Source: Alphaproteobacteria bacterium
GTDB lineage: Bacteria > Pseudomonadota > Alphaproteobacteria > UBA7985 > JAUIBT01
Assembly (NCBI GenBank): GCA_030428255.1
Contig: JAUIBT010000002.1
Span: 144,859-208,858, forward strand
Direction: 5' to 3'
Length of the DNA stretch: 64,000 nt
Program-made: the position numbers and the translations under genes
Notes under the pieces: generated by a model
What the model saw: the letters and a program-made list of their open reading frames with translations, nothing else
What the model was told of the DNA's origin: nothing
Database searches by the model: none
In this document: piece by piece, positions 37,999-47,566 of the stretch
How positions within the stretch are numbered: position 1 is the stretch's first letter
Layout: each line of letters begins with the position of its first letter

Positions 37999-39968
37999 GC
38001 CTCAGCCTCCTGGGGCTGCTCACGGCGGTTCAGTGCCTCGACGGTGGCCGCAAGTCCTGCCGCGTTCAAGGGCTTGGAGATGAAGGCATAGCGCCCCTCG
38101 GCGGCTTGGCGCTGTGGGCTGCTGGCGGGCAAGGCAGAAATGATAATGCCGGGAATGCCTTGTTCCTCACCTTGCTGTGCCACGGCCAGGCCGTCGGGCC
38201 CCTGACCCAGATCTAAGTCACTGACGATAAAGCCGAAGTTCTGACTGGCGAGCAGCGCAAGCGCCTCATGACCGTTGCTGGCCTCCAGCACCTGATAGCC
38301 AAGTTGACGGATCACCTGGCGCTCTTCGGCCCGCAGCAAGGAATCGTTTTCGACCAACAAGACCGGCCCACCCTGAGCGCCCGCTCCGCTGCCTGCGCCG
38401 CGCTCTGCGGGCAGGAAAATATCGACTTGCGCGCCTCCGCTGGGCTGGTTGGACAGGCGCGCCGAGCCACCCGCTTGGTGACTGAGATCGAAGACCGACG
38501 ATAGGCCAAGGCCCGAGCCGGTCTCGCTGCGGGTGGTAAAGAAGGGCTCAAACCCGTGCGCCAGGGCCTCCGGGCTGAAGCCTTCACCGGTGTCGCGCAC
38601 CTGAAGGTGGGCGCGCTGGCCTTCCATACGCAGATCAAACACGATCTCGCCCGTTGCCAGAGCGGCACCTGCGACCTCATTCCTGTTACGACCCTCGATG
38701 GCGTGTTGGGCGTTGATCACCAAATTGATCAAGCAATCCACCAGATAGCCGCGATCGAGCAACACATAGACCGCCTCCTCGTGGGTCTGAATGACCAGCC
38801 GCAGATCGGCGCTCAGCAGCGGACGCACCAAATAGTCCAGCTCCTTGAGCACCGCGACCAGATCGGTGCGTTCGGGCTTGCCTGATCCGCCAGCGGTCAT
38901 CTTAGAGATGCGCGCGATCAGCTCCCGCCCCCGCTCGGCGGCGCGCAAGGTGACCTCCACCGCGTCCAAGTCGTGCGCCTTGAGCAGCTCGTTTTGCGCC
39001 GCCTGGATGATCAGCAGCAAGTTAGAAAAGTCATGCGCCAGCCCTGAGACCATCATCGCCGCCGTTGCCCGCCGATTGGCCTGGGCGATCATGGCACGCG
39101 AAATGGTCTCCTCGGTGATGTCCAGTGTCAGCGCATTGACTGCCGTGGTGCGGCCCGCCTCTTGCACCGGCGTAAACGCAACCCGCAGGCGTTTGCCGTC
39201 GGCCTCATGGGTGAATTCGACGATCTGCGTCTGACCGTCAAAGGCGCGATCAATGGCCGGAGCGACGCGATCAAAGCTGGATTGGCCCAAGACCTCTGCG
39301 ACCGAACGACCCACGATGTCACCAGGCATGTCGGGCAAGAGGCGCGACAATCCGCCGTTCGAATAGATATAGCGGCGCTCGGGGCTGATCTGCGCGATGT
39401 GTGCGGGTGCATAGTCAAAGGCCATGCGCATGCGCTCTTCAGAGGCCATGAGCTGGCGTTTGGTCTCCTCCAGCGCCGCGATGGATGCCTTGAGTTCGCG
39501 GTTGGTTGAGGACAGATCCGCAGCATAGATCGACACCTGCCCGTGCAGGTCTTGGGTGCGCGATTCTAACAGGCGTTCTTTGGCTTTGGTCTGGCTGATA
39601 TCGGTGTAAACCGTCACCCAACCGCCCTTGGTCAGCGGGTGACCTTCAACCGAAATAATCGCGCCGTTGTCGCGTTGTCGCTCGAAATAGTGCGGTTCGA
39701 AGGCCCGGGCTTGGTCCAACCGTTCTGCTACATATTGGTCTATATTGTCGATCTGCCCATATTCGCCAGCCTCGATCAAAAACCGAATGATAGCCTCAAA
39801 ACTTTGACCCCGAACCGCCAGTCTTTGCGGCAGGTTGAACAAGGTCACAAAGCGCGTATTCCAGGCAGCTAGCCTCAGGTCACGATCAAAAATTGAAATC
39901 GCCTGATCGATGAGATTCAGGCCCGATTGCAGGAAGTCGCTCTCGGAAGTTGTAGCCTTGGGCTCCAT
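37995..39968 (-). CDS. PAS-containing hybrid histidine kinase
   Basis: A soluble hybrid sensor of 657 residues. Order: a PAS_7-type domain (about 15-130, IDQAISIFDRDLRLAAWNT), a coiled coil (about 130-175), a second PAS (about 185-295), the dimerisation helix with H312 in SGLAHDFSNLL, the ATPase (N-box NLVINAQHAI, DTGEGF, GSGLGLS) and a C-terminal receiver with D584 in SDLDLG. No membrane segment is seen, so the signal is intracellular, perhaps an acyl-CoA or redox cue. It likely passes phosphate via its receiver and a phosphotransfer step, or directly to the OmpR-type partner. The start at MEPKATT has GAGG upstream; the Met at 40022 is an alternative. Confidence 0.92.
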   Translation of the reverse strand: MEPKATTSESDFLQSGLNLIDQAISIFDRDLRLAAWNTRFVTLFNLPQRLAVRGQSFEAIIRFLIEAGEYGQIDNIDQYVAERLDQARAFEPHYFERQRDNGAIISVEGHPLTKGGWVTVYTDISQTKAKERLLESRTQDLHGQVSIYAADLSSTNRELKASIAALEETKRQLMASEERMRMAFDYAPAHIAQISPERRYIYSNGGLSRLLPDMPGDIVGRSVAEVLGQSSFDRVAPAIDRAFDGQTQIVEFTHEADGKRLRVAFTPVQEAGRTTAVNALTLDITEETISRAMIAQANRRATAAMMVSGLAHDFSNLLLIIQAAQNELLKAHDLDAVEVTLRAAERGRELIARISKMTAGGSGKPERTDLVAVLKELDYLVRPLLSADLRLVIQTHEEAVYVLLDRGYLVDCLINLVINAQHAIEGRNRNEVAGAALATGEIVFDLRMEGQRAHLQVRDTGEGFSPEALAHGFEPFFTTRSETGSGLGLSSVFDLSHQAGGSARLSNQPSGGAQVDIFLPAERGAGSGAGAQGGPVLLVENDSLLRAEERQVIRQLGYQVLEASNGHEALALLASQNFGFIVSDLDLGQGPDGLAVAQQGEEQGIPGIIISALPASSPQRQAAEGRYAFISKPLNAAGLAATVEALNRREQPQEAEA

Positions 39969-40091
39969 GGCAGAGAGACCTCGCTTGAAATAATTCGCAA
40001 CAATTAGGAAATACTTCTGCAAAATTTATCCGCTAGCGTCAACCTAAGGAAGCAAAAAACAGAGCTCCGAACATAGCTCCAGGGAGGGTGT
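39969..40091. promoter_or_regulatory. divergent promoter region, kinase versus ligase/transporter cluster
   Basis: These 123 bp must carry both promoters. The middle is AT-rich. AGCTCC occurs at 40063-40068 and again at 40075-40080, a 12-bp-spaced direct repeat that could serve an OmpR-type regulator, though it lies close to the start codon. AGGGAGGG precedes the GTG start of the ligase gene. I could not fix any -35/-10 pair. Confidence 0.4.
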
Positions 40092-42071
40092 GTGACCGCG
40101 ACGTCACCTGTAAAGGCCGTCACCGATTTCGGTGACTTGGTGAGCCTGCCTAAATTGCTGGCACGCAATACCCGCGCATACGGCAATCAAATCGCTTATC
40201 GCGAAAAAGAATATGGAATCTGGCAAGAATGGACTTGGGCGGAAGCGGCCAAGATCATTCAAGAGCTGGCTTCAGGCCTTATGGCTCTGGGCGTACAGCC
40301 CGGCGATCACATCGCCGTCGTGGGGCGCAACCGCCCAGCGCTGTACTGGTCCATGCTGGCCGCCGGCCACATCGGCGCGGTGCCTGTGCCCTTGTATCAA
40401 GACGCAGTTGCCGAAGAGATGGAATACGTCCTTGAGCACTGCGGCGCTAAGGTTGTAATCGCCGAAGACCAAGAACAGGTCGATAAGGTGGTCGAGGTCT
40501 CCGAACGCATCCACCACCTTGAAAAGGTGGTCTACTATGACCCCCGTGGCCTGCGCAACTACGATGGCGAGCGCTTCTTGTCCTTCGAAGAGCTGCGCCG
40601 CCGCGGCCGAGGCGCACTGGCAGACACCACGCCCAAGATGCAGGCGATTGTGGACGCCGCAACTTTCGACGATGTTTGCGTCATGCTCTATACCTCGGGC
40701 ACGACCGGCAAGCCCAAGGGCGTCGTGCTGTCGAACCGCAACATCATCTCGGCCTCCGCCAACTCGGCGATCTTTGATCATCTGACCAACAAAGAGAGCA
40801 CGCTCGCCTACCTGCCTATGGCCTGGGTCGGCGACTTTATCTTCTCGATCGGCCAGGCCATGTGGTGCGGTTTTGAGATCAATTGCCCGGAAAGCCAGGC
40901 TACCATGCAGACCGATATGCGTGAGATCGGCCCCAGCTATTTCTTTGCTCCGCCGCGCTTCTTTGAGTCGCTGCTGACAAGCGTCATGATCCGCATGGAA
41001 GACGCCAGCCACATCAAGCGCAGCCTGTTCCACGCCTTCATGAAGCATGCGCGCAAAGTGGGCCCGGCTATGTTGGACGGCAAGCCAGTCGGCGGCTGGG
41101 ATCGCTTTATCTATCGCCTAGGCAATGTCCTGGTCTATGGTCCGCTGAAGGACGCGCTGGGCCTGTCGCGGGTACGCGTTGGTTACACCGCTGGTGAGGC
41201 CATTGGCCCTGAGATTTTCGCCTTCTATCGCTCATTGGGCATCAACCTGAAGCAGCTCTATGGCCAGACCGAAGCCAGCGTTTTCATCACCCAGCAACCC
41301 GACGGTGAGGTCTCGGACGAGACTGTCGGTGTGGTGTCGCCCGGCGTTGAGCTGAAGATCGACGAGCGCGGCGAGGTCTTCTATCGCTCGGACGGCTCAT
41401 TTGTTGAGTACTTCAACAACCCCGACAGCACCCGCGACACCAAAGATGCCGAGGGTTGGGTCGCCACGGGCGACGCGGGCTTTATCGACGAGAAAACCGG
41501 CCACCTGCGCATTTTGGACCGCGCCAAGGATGTGGGCAAGTTGTCCGACGGCTCCTTGTTCGCGCCCAAGTACGTTGAAAACAAGCTGAAGTTCTACCCT
41601 AACATCTTGGAAGCCGTGGTGATCGGCGCCGACCGCGACATGTGTACGGCCATGATCAACATCGACCTGTATGCTTTGGGCAACTGGGCCGAGCGCAACA
41701 ACATCGCCTACGCCAGCTATCAAGAGCTGGCCGGTCATGACCGCGTTTACACCATGATCAAATCGCACGTCGAAGAGGTGAACGCCAGCTTGGCCGACGA
41801 CGCCATGCTGTCCGGCTGCCAAATCCACCGCTTCTTGGTGCTGCACAAAGAACTGGACGCCGACGATGGCGAACTGACCCGCACCCGCAAGGTGCGCCGC
41901 CGCATCATCGAAGAAAAGTTCCACGATCTGGTCACCGGCCTCTACGATGGCTCGAAAGAGGTCAATACCGAGACCGAAGTCACCTATGAGGACGGTCGTA
42001 AGGGTTCGATCAAGGCCTGCCTGCGCTTGGAAGACACCAAAACATTTGCCAGCAAGGGAGCCGCCGCATGA
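40092..42071 (+). CDS. long-chain-type acyl-CoA ligase (AMP-forming)
   Basis: A 659-residue AMP-forming ligase of the long-chain (FadD15/ACSL-like) group. The P-loop is MLYTSGTTGKPKGVVLSN. The adenylate motif is LYGQTEASVF and the hinge region is GDAGFIDEKTGHLRILDRAK. The extended C-terminal domain, with LSDGSLFAPKYVENKLKF, is typical of ACSL proteins. The start is GTG with AGGGAGGG upstream. It is the first gene of a run coupled by a 4-bp overlap to a Liv-type ABC ATPase. Such ligase-plus-HAAT transporter runs beside a two-component system occur in other alphaproteobacteria as I recall; the acid is not known. Confidence 0.93.
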   Translation: MTATSPVKAVTDFGDLVSLPKLLARNTRAYGNQIAYREKEYGIWQEWTWAEAAKIIQELASGLMALGVQPGDHIAVVGRNRPALYWSMLAAGHIGAVPVPLYQDAVAEEMEYVLEHCGAKVVIAEDQEQVDKVVEVSERIHHLEKVVYYDPRGLRNYDGERFLSFEELRRRGRGALADTTPKMQAIVDAATFDDVCVMLYTSGTTGKPKGVVLSNRNIISASANSAIFDHLTNKESTLAYLPMAWVGDFIFSIGQAMWCGFEINCPESQATMQTDMREIGPSYFFAPPRFFESLLTSVMIRMEDASHIKRSLFHAFMKHARKVGPAMLDGKPVGGWDRFIYRLGNVLVYGPLKDALGLSRVRVGYTAGEAIGPEIFAFYRSLGINLKQLYGQTEASVFITQQPDGEVSDETVGVVSPGVELKIDERGEVFYRSDGSFVEYFNNPDSTRDTKDAEGWVATGDAGFIDEKTGHLRILDRAKDVGKLSDGSLFAPKYVENKLKFYPNILEAVVIGADRDMCTAMINIDLYALGNWAERNNIAYASYQELAGHDRVYTMIKSHVEEVNASLADDAMLSGCQIHRFLVLHKELDADDGELTRTRKVRRRIIEEKFHDLVTGLYDGSKEVNTETEVTYEDGRKGSIKACLRLEDTKTFASKGAAA

Positions 42072-42874
42072 CCAGCACTGTAACGCCCGACGGCCGCACC
42101 ATTGGTGATGTCCTGCTGGAAGTCAAAAACATCACGCTGCGCTTTGGCGGGGTTGAGGCCATCAAAAACATCTCCTTTGATGTTCGCGAAGGTGAGATCC
42201 GCGCCATTATCGGCCCCAACGGTGCCGGTAAATCGTCCATGCTCAACGTGATCAACGGCTTCTATCACCCGCAGGAAGGCGAGATCTTCTTTCACGGCCG
42301 CAAGCGCAACGCCATGAAGCCGTCGCAGATTGCCCGCCAAGGAATCGCGCGCACCTTCCAAAACATCGCTTTGTTTAAGGGCATGAACACGCTGGACAAT
42401 ATCATGACCGGCTGTTTCACCCACATGAAGACCAGCTTGCTGGAACAGGCCATCTGGTGGGGCCGCGCCGAGCGCGAAGAATACGTGTACCGCGAGAAGG
42501 TCGAGCACATCATCGACTTCCTTGAAATCCAGGCCATTCGCAAGACCCCTGTTGGAGCCCTGCCCTATGGTCTGCAAAAGCGAGTCGAGCTGGCGCGCGC
42601 ACTGGCCGCCGAGCCCAAGCTCTTACTGCTGGACGAGCCGATGGCCGGGATGAACGTGGAGGAAAAAGAGGACATGTGCCGCTTTATCCTGGACGTGAAT
42701 GCCGAGTTTGGAACCACCACCGTCTTGATCGAACACGATATGGGCGTGGTGATGGATATCTCTGATCGCGTCGTGGTCCTGGACTACGGCCGCAAGATCG
42801 GCGACGGCGTGCCCGACGAGGTACGCAGCAACCAAGAAGTAATCGACGCCTATCTGGGCGTGGCGCATGATTAG
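42068..42874 (+). CDS. HAAT/Liv-type ABC transporter ATPase (LivG-like)
   Basis: ATP-binding subunit of a hydrophobic-amino-acid-family importer. Walker A is GPNGAGKSS. The LivG-type insert ARTFQNIALFKGMNTLDNIM is present. The signature is altered to LPYGLQKRVELARAL, as is usual for LivG, and Walker B is LLLLDEPMAGM. It is 268 residues long. With the second ATPase at 46542 and the two permeases it forms a complete transporter. Confidence 0.95.
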   Translation: MTSTVTPDGRTIGDVLLEVKNITLRFGGVEAIKNISFDVREGEIRAIIGPNGAGKSSMLNVINGFYHPQEGEIFFHGRKRNAMKPSQIARQGIARTFQNIALFKGMNTLDNIMTGCFTHMKTSLLEQAIWWGRAEREEYVYREKVEHIIDFLEIQAIRKTPVGALPYGLQKRVELARALAAEPKLLLLDEPMAGMNVEEKEDMCRFILDVNAEFGTTTVLIEHDMGVVMDISDRVVVLDYGRKIGDGVPDEVRSNQEVIDAYLGVAHD

Positions 42875-42886
42875 GGCCTGACGGAT

Positions 42887-43888
42887 ATGAGTGCAGATTT
42901 TCTATACGCGATTGAAGTCCTGTTGAACGGCCTGATGGCTGGCGTCATGTATTCGCTGGTGGCCTTGGGCTTTGTTCTGATCTTTAAGGCCTCTGGGGTC
43001 TTCAACTATGCTCAAGGTGTGATGGCGCTGTTCGCAGCCCTGACATTGGTCGGGATCATGAATGGCGAGGTGCCCTTCTCGCACCTGATCAACGCCATGT
43101 TCGGCACCCAGGTTCACGACTTCGGCTGGCACGTTCCCGCGCTGGCCGCCATCGGCCTCACCGCAGTCGTGATGGTGTTCTTCGCCATCCTTGTCGAAAA
43201 GCTGATCTTGAAACACCTGATCGGCCAAGAGCCCATCATTTTGTTCATGGCTACCATTGGCCTGGCCTACTTCATGGAAGGCTTCGGCGACATGATGTGG
43301 GGCGCAGACATTAAGCCCCTGGATGTCGGTCTGCCCAAGGGCGGCTCCATATGGATCGAAGAAAACACCGCCTGGTTGGGCGGTGAAGGCCAGCGCTTCT
43401 TTGGCTTCTTCATCGACAAACTTGATATGTCAGCAACGCTGGTCGCCGCGATTCTGGTGATCGCCCTGACCTTGTTCAGCCAGTACACGGCAACGGGTCG
43501 CGCCCTGCGCGCGGTGGCTGATGACCACCAAGCGGCTCTGTCAGTCGGCATTTCCCTGCGCGCCATTTGGGTTATTACCTGGTCGATTGCAGGCTTTGTG
43601 GCCCTGGTCGCGGGCATCATGTGGGGCTCGAAGTCGGGCGTCCAGTTCTCCTTGGCCTTCATCGCCCTGAAGGCGCTGCCGGTTCTGATGCTGGGCGGCT
43701 TTACCTCGATCCCGGGTGCCATTGTTGGTGGCCTGATTATCGGCATGGGCGAGAAGCTGTTTGAATTTTTAGCCGGGCCTTTGATCGGCGGCGCGACCGA
43801 GAACTGGTTCGCCTATGTCTTGGCCCTCATCTTCCTGGTCTTCCGTCCGCAAGGCCTGTTCGGCGAACGCATCATTGAGAGGGTGTAA
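42887..43888 (+). CDS. HAAT/Liv-type ABC permease (LivH-like)
   Basis: Membrane subunit of 333 residues with about eight hydrophobic segments. The start LLNGLMAGVMYSLVALGFVL is the classic LivH first helix. Near the C-terminus GGFTSIPGAIVGGLIIGMGE is the conserved coupling and membrane region. It contains a 40-50 residue loop (SIWIEENTAWLGGEG) longer than in E. coli LivH. It lies 12 bp after the LivG-like gene and 2 bp before the LivM-like gene. Confidence 0.95.
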   Translation: MSADFLYAIEVLLNGLMAGVMYSLVALGFVLIFKASGVFNYAQGVMALFAALTLVGIMNGEVPFSHLINAMFGTQVHDFGWHVPALAAIGLTAVVMVFFAILVEKLILKHLIGQEPIILFMATIGLAYFMEGFGDMMWGADIKPLDVGLPKGGSIWIEENTAWLGGEGQRFFGFFIDKLDMSATLVAAILVIALTLFSQYTATGRALRAVADDHQAALSVGISLRAIWVITWSIAGFVALVAGIMWGSKSGVQFSLAFIALKALPVLMLGGFTSIPGAIVGGLIIGMGEKLFEFLAGPLIGGATENWFAYVLALIFLVFRPQGLFGERIIERV

Positions 43889-43890
43889 CC

Positions 43891-44967
43891 ATGTATTATC
43901 GTGAAGCCGGCGACTTTAAGACCAGCTATCGTAAGGATCAGCAGAACTTCCCGATCCGCTTCGACCGCGTCCACTTCTGGACCATGATGGTTCTGGCCTT
44001 CGCCGTGATACCCTTTTTCATCAACGATTACTGGGCCAACGCGGTGTTCGTGCCCTTCTTGATCTATGCCATCGCCACCTTGGGACTCAACATTTTGACC
44101 GGCTACTGCGGCCAGGTCAGCTTGGGCTCAGCGGGCTTTATGGCGGTGGGCGCTTACGCCAGCTATAAGCTTATGACCAGCTTCCCAGACCTCAATTTCT
44201 TTGTAATTGTGGTGCTTTCTGGGGCGATCACCGCGCTGGTTGGTACCGCCTTCGGCTTGCCCAGTTTGCGGATTAAAGGCTTCTACCTGGCCGTGGCCAC
44301 CTTGGCAGCGCAGTTCTTCTTGGTCTGGTTGTTCAACAAGGTTCCTTGGTTCTACAACAACTCCGCATCGGGCCAGATCTCTGTGCCGCGTCGCGATATG
44401 TTTGGCATTGCCATCACCGGGCCAGAGGCGTCCGCCGCAACCAAGTACCTCGTTTGCTTGGCCATCGTGTTTGTCCTGGGCTTCATTGCGCGCAATTTGA
44501 CCCGGGGCCGCATCGGCCGCTCTTGGATGGCTATTCGCGACATGGACTTCGCCGCTGAGATTATTGGCGTTGATCCCCTGCGCGCCAAACTATCAGCCTT
44601 CGCGATTTCCTCCTTCTTCATCGGCATCGCAGGCTCGCTGTTCTTCACCATCTACTTGGGCGCGGTTGAAGTCGGCGAGGCCTTCGGGATTGAGCGCAGC
44701 TTCTTGATCCTCTTCATGGTCATCATCGGCGGCTTGGGCTCTATCTATGGGTCTTTCGCAGGCGCAGCCTTCTTGGTCCTGATGCCAGTCTTGCTGAAAA
44801 ACGCTTTGGTGGGCGGCTTGGGCTGGCCCTCTGACGTCGCGGCGCATCTTGAGTTTATGATCATGGGCGCTTTGATTATCTTCTTTCTGATTGTTGAGCC
44901 TCACGGACTGGCACGTCTGTGGGCGGTCACCAAGCAGAAGCTGCGGTTGTGGCCCTTCCCCTACTAG
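43891..44967 (+). CDS. HAAT/Liv-type ABC permease (LivM-like)
   Basis: Second membrane subunit, 358 residues. After a cytoplasmic N-terminus of about 30 residues come the membrane helices. The LivM landmarks are YAIATLGLNILTGYCGQVSLG, LPSLRIKGFYLAVATLA, RSWMAIRDMDFAAEIIGVD and GGLGSIYGSFAGAAFL. It pairs with the LivH-like permease. The last residues are basic and aromatic (KLRLWPFPY). Confidence 0.95.
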   Translation: MYYREAGDFKTSYRKDQQNFPIRFDRVHFWTMMVLAFAVIPFFINDYWANAVFVPFLIYAIATLGLNILTGYCGQVSLGSAGFMAVGAYASYKLMTSFPDLNFFVIVVLSGAITALVGTAFGLPSLRIKGFYLAVATLAAQFFLVWLFNKVPWFYNNSASGQISVPRRDMFGIAITGPEASAATKYLVCLAIVFVLGFIARNLTRGRIGRSWMAIRDMDFAAEIIGVDPLRAKLSAFAISSFFIGIAGSLFFTIYLGAVEVGEAFGIERSFLILFMVIIGGLGSIYGSFAGAAFLVLMPVLLKNALVGGLGWPSDVAAHLEFMIMGALIIFFLIVEPHGLARLWAVTKQKLRLWPFPY

Positions 44968-45037
44968 CCCTTAGGTAAGCAGGCGGGCGACAGCTAACAC
45001 AACGAAACCCTTAATAACGCAACCCAGGGAGAAACAC

Positions 45038-46327
45038 ATGAAATCTCTAAAAATCGCGGCCTTGGCAGCCGGTGTAGTCGCTTTGGCGGCGCCGGCCTTC
45101 GCCGATCTGGTCTTTCCTTCCATGTCCTACCGCACCGGCCCTTACGCTGCGGGCGGCATCCCCTACGCTGACGGCTATCAGGACTATATGACCCTGATCA
45201 ACGAGCGCGATGGCGGTCTTGGCGGTGAAAAGCTGAAGGTTGTCGAGTGTGAGACTGGCTACAACACCCAAAAGGGCGTTGAGTGCTATGAGAGCACCAA
45301 AGGCCAGGGCGCACTGCTGTACCAACCGCTGTCTACCGGCATCACCTACCAGTTGATCCCAAAAGTACAGTCGGACCAAATCCCCGTCTTGACCATGGGC
45401 TATGGCCGTACCTCTGCCGCCAACGGCGCGGTGTTCGAGTACATCTTTAACTTCCCCGCCAACTACTGGGCTGGTGCGTCTGGTATCGTCAACCACCTGT
45501 TGGACATCAACGGCGGCGACATCAAGGGCAAGAGCATCGCTCTGGTCTACCACAACTCTGCCTACGGTAAGGAGCCGATCCGGACCCTGGAAGAGCTGTC
45601 AAAGAAGCACGGCTTCACGCTGACCACCCTGCCCGTTGACCACCCCGGTCAAGAGCAAAAGTCTCAGTGGCTGCAAATCCGCCGCGAGCGTCCGGACTAC
45701 GTCCTGATGTGGGGCTGGGGCGTCATGAACTCCGTGGCGATCCAGGAAGCTGCCAACATCAACTTCCCGATGGAAAACTTCATCGGCATTTGGTGGTCAG
45801 GCTCTGAGAACGACGTGCGCCCTGCCGGTGCGGCAGCGAACGGTTATAAGGCCGCGACCTTCCACAACGTCGGCAGCGATTACCCCATCTTTGACGACCT
45901 TAAGACCTACGTCTTTGACAAAGGCCTGACCGCCGGAGCGGGCGATCAGGTTGGTACCGCGATCTATAACCGTGGTCTCTACGCTGCCATGATGGCGGTC
46001 GAGGGCGCGCGCAAGGCGCAAGAACTGGCAGGTCACGCCAACATCACCCCGCAAGAAATGCGCGATGGTTTGGAGAACCTGGAGATCACCGAGGCGCTGA
46101 TGGACAGCTTGGGCATGCCCAACTTTGGACCTAGCTTTAAGGTGTCTTGTGGCAACCACGGCGGTAGCGGTGACGTTGGCATCCAGCAGTGGGACGCAGC
46201 TTCTGACACCTGGAAGCTGATCTCTGACTTTGCCCCTGTTGATCTTGAGGTTATCCAGCCGCTGATCGACGCTGACTCAGCAGCTTACGCCGCTGAAGCT
46301 GGCATCACTCCGCGTAGCTGTAACTAA
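45038..46327 (+). CDS. HAAT/Liv-type periplasmic substrate-binding protein
   Basis: Secreted receptor of the importer, 429 residues. The signal peptide MKSLKIAALAAGVVALAAPA is cut after FA. The first mature part (YRTGPYAAGGIPYADGYQDY) is the Peripla_BP_6 ligand-binding start, and GEKLKVVECETGYNTQKGVE follows. The ligand set differs from leucine or aromatic-amino-acid binders at the first loop, so a non-amino-acid carboxylate is plausible given the flanking CoA ligases. GGGAGAAAC precedes the ATG. Two hairpins follow the stop. Confidence 0.93.
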   Translation: MKSLKIAALAAGVVALAAPAFADLVFPSMSYRTGPYAAGGIPYADGYQDYMTLINERDGGLGGEKLKVVECETGYNTQKGVECYESTKGQGALLYQPLSTGITYQLIPKVQSDQIPVLTMGYGRTSAANGAVFEYIFNFPANYWAGASGIVNHLLDINGGDIKGKSIALVYHNSAYGKEPIRTLEELSKKHGFTLTTLPVDHPGQEQKSQWLQIRRERPDYVLMWGWGVMNSVAIQEAANINFPMENFIGIWWSGSENDVRPAGAAANGYKAATFHNVGSDYPIFDDLKTYVFDKGLTAGAGDQVGTAIYNRGLYAAMMAVEGARKAQELAGHANITPQEMRDGLENLEITEALMDSLGMPNFGPSFKVSCGNHGGSGDVGIQQWDAASDTWKLISDFAPVDLEVIQPLIDADSAAYAAEAGITPRSCN

Positions 46328-46338
46328 GCACGCTGAAG

Positions 46339-46404
46339 CCAGGGAGCGGGCATCCTGCTTCCTGGCGATCCTCCCGAGCGAGTGCAGAGCCCCGCTCTGC
46401 CTCG
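46339..46404 (+). promoter_or_regulatory. two hairpins after the binding-protein gene
   Basis: Hairpin 1: CCAGGGAGC (46339-46347) pairs with GCTTCCTGG (46357-46365), 8 of 9 matched. Hairpin 2: CGAG plus GCAGAGC (46379-46390, one bulged T) pairs with GCTCTGC plus CTCG (46394-46404) over a 3-nt loop. They lie between the binding-protein gene and the LivF-like gene. Such structures commonly protect the upstream mRNA and raise binding-protein yield over the other subunits; no T-run follows. Confidence 0.7.
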
Positions 46405-46541
46405 CACGAGGGCCCCCTCACAGCGAGGACCAGCACGCCGCCCGGCCTGCTGCTGATGCAAATATCCTAGAGGCGATCTTCGCTTCGCCCCCCGAGCACC
46501 AAGACAAATTCGGCCCACAAGTCGGCCAAAGAGGACCCGCG

Positions 46542-47360
46542 ATGAGTGAACAGGGATCGCAAAGCCTGCTGGAAGTGAACAATATCGAGGTTATCTATAA
46601 CCACTTGATATTGGTCCTGAAAGGCGTGTCGCTGCACGTCAACAAAGGCGCAATCACGGCTTTGTTGGGCGGCAACGGCGCTGGCAAGACCACGACGCTA
46701 AAAGCCATCTCGAACCTGCTGCAATCCGAGCGCGGTGAGGTGACGAAGGGCTCGATCGTCTATAACGGATCAGACATCACCCATCGTTCGCCCAATGCTC
46801 TGGTTAAGAGCGGCGTTATTCAGGTGATGGAGGGCCGCCACTGTTTCGAGCACCTGACGATTGAAGAAAACCTGCTGACCGGCGCCTACACCAGGGGCGA
46901 TGGACGCAGCAAAGTGGCGCAAGACCTGGAGATGGTCTACACCTACTTCCCGCGCCTCAAAGAGCGCCGCAAGTCGCAAGCGGGCTACACCTCTGGCGGT
47001 GAGCAGCAGATGTGTGCCATTGGCCGCGCGCTCATGTCCCGTCCAGAGATGATCTTGCTCGACGAGCCAAGCATGGGCCTGGCCCCGCAATTGGTCGAAG
47101 AAATCTTTGAGATCGTGCGCGATCTGAACCAAGAGCAAGGCGTGTCCTTCCTGCTCGCCGAGCAGAACACCAACGTCGCCCTGCGCTTTGCCCATTACGG
47201 CTACATTCTTGAGAATGGCCGTATCGTGATGGACGGCCCAGCGGCAGAGATTCGCGAGAACCCCGACGTGAAAGAATTCTATTTGGGCGTGGGCGAAGGA
47301 GGCCGCAAGAGCTTCCGCGACGTGCGCTCGTATCGCCGCCGTAAGCGCTGGCTGTCTTAA
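46542..47360 (+). CDS. HAAT/Liv-type ABC transporter ATPase (LivF-like)
   Basis: Second ATP-binding subunit, 272 residues. Walker A is GGNGAGKTT, the LivF-type MEGRHCFEHLTIEENLLTGA follows, the signature is YTSGGEQQMCAIGRAL, and Walker B is MILLDEPSMGLAPQLVEEI. The last 25 residues (RKSFRDVRSYRRRKRWLS) are strongly basic and not part of the usual fold. It completes the importer with the genes at 42068-46327. The 214-bp gap ahead of it contains the two hairpins. Confidence 0.95.
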   Translation: MSEQGSQSLLEVNNIEVIYNHLILVLKGVSLHVNKGAITALLGGNGAGKTTTLKAISNLLQSERGEVTKGSIVYNGSDITHRSPNALVKSGVIQVMEGRHCFEHLTIEENLLTGAYTRGDGRSKVAQDLEMVYTYFPRLKERRKSQAGYTSGGEQQMCAIGRALMSRPEMILLDEPSMGLAPQLVEEIFEIVRDLNQEQGVSFLLAEQNTNVALRFAHYGYILENGRIVMDGPAAEIRENPDVKEFYLGVGEGGRKSFRDVRSYRRRKRWLS

Positions 47361-47566
47361 GCGACCGCGCCACCAACCTAACGCCAACCAATGGTGTGTC
47401 TATGATCCGTCCTCCTTGGAGTTGGCTGCTCGCAGCCAGCAAGGCCAAAACGCCTGCGCTCATCAGGCAGCCCGCGTCTGACCAAACGGTCCATCCGCAC
47501 CATGCCAGCCCTGAGCGCCCAGGCAAACAGGATGCATCACACACGCCCACAGGGATGCCCAAGTCT

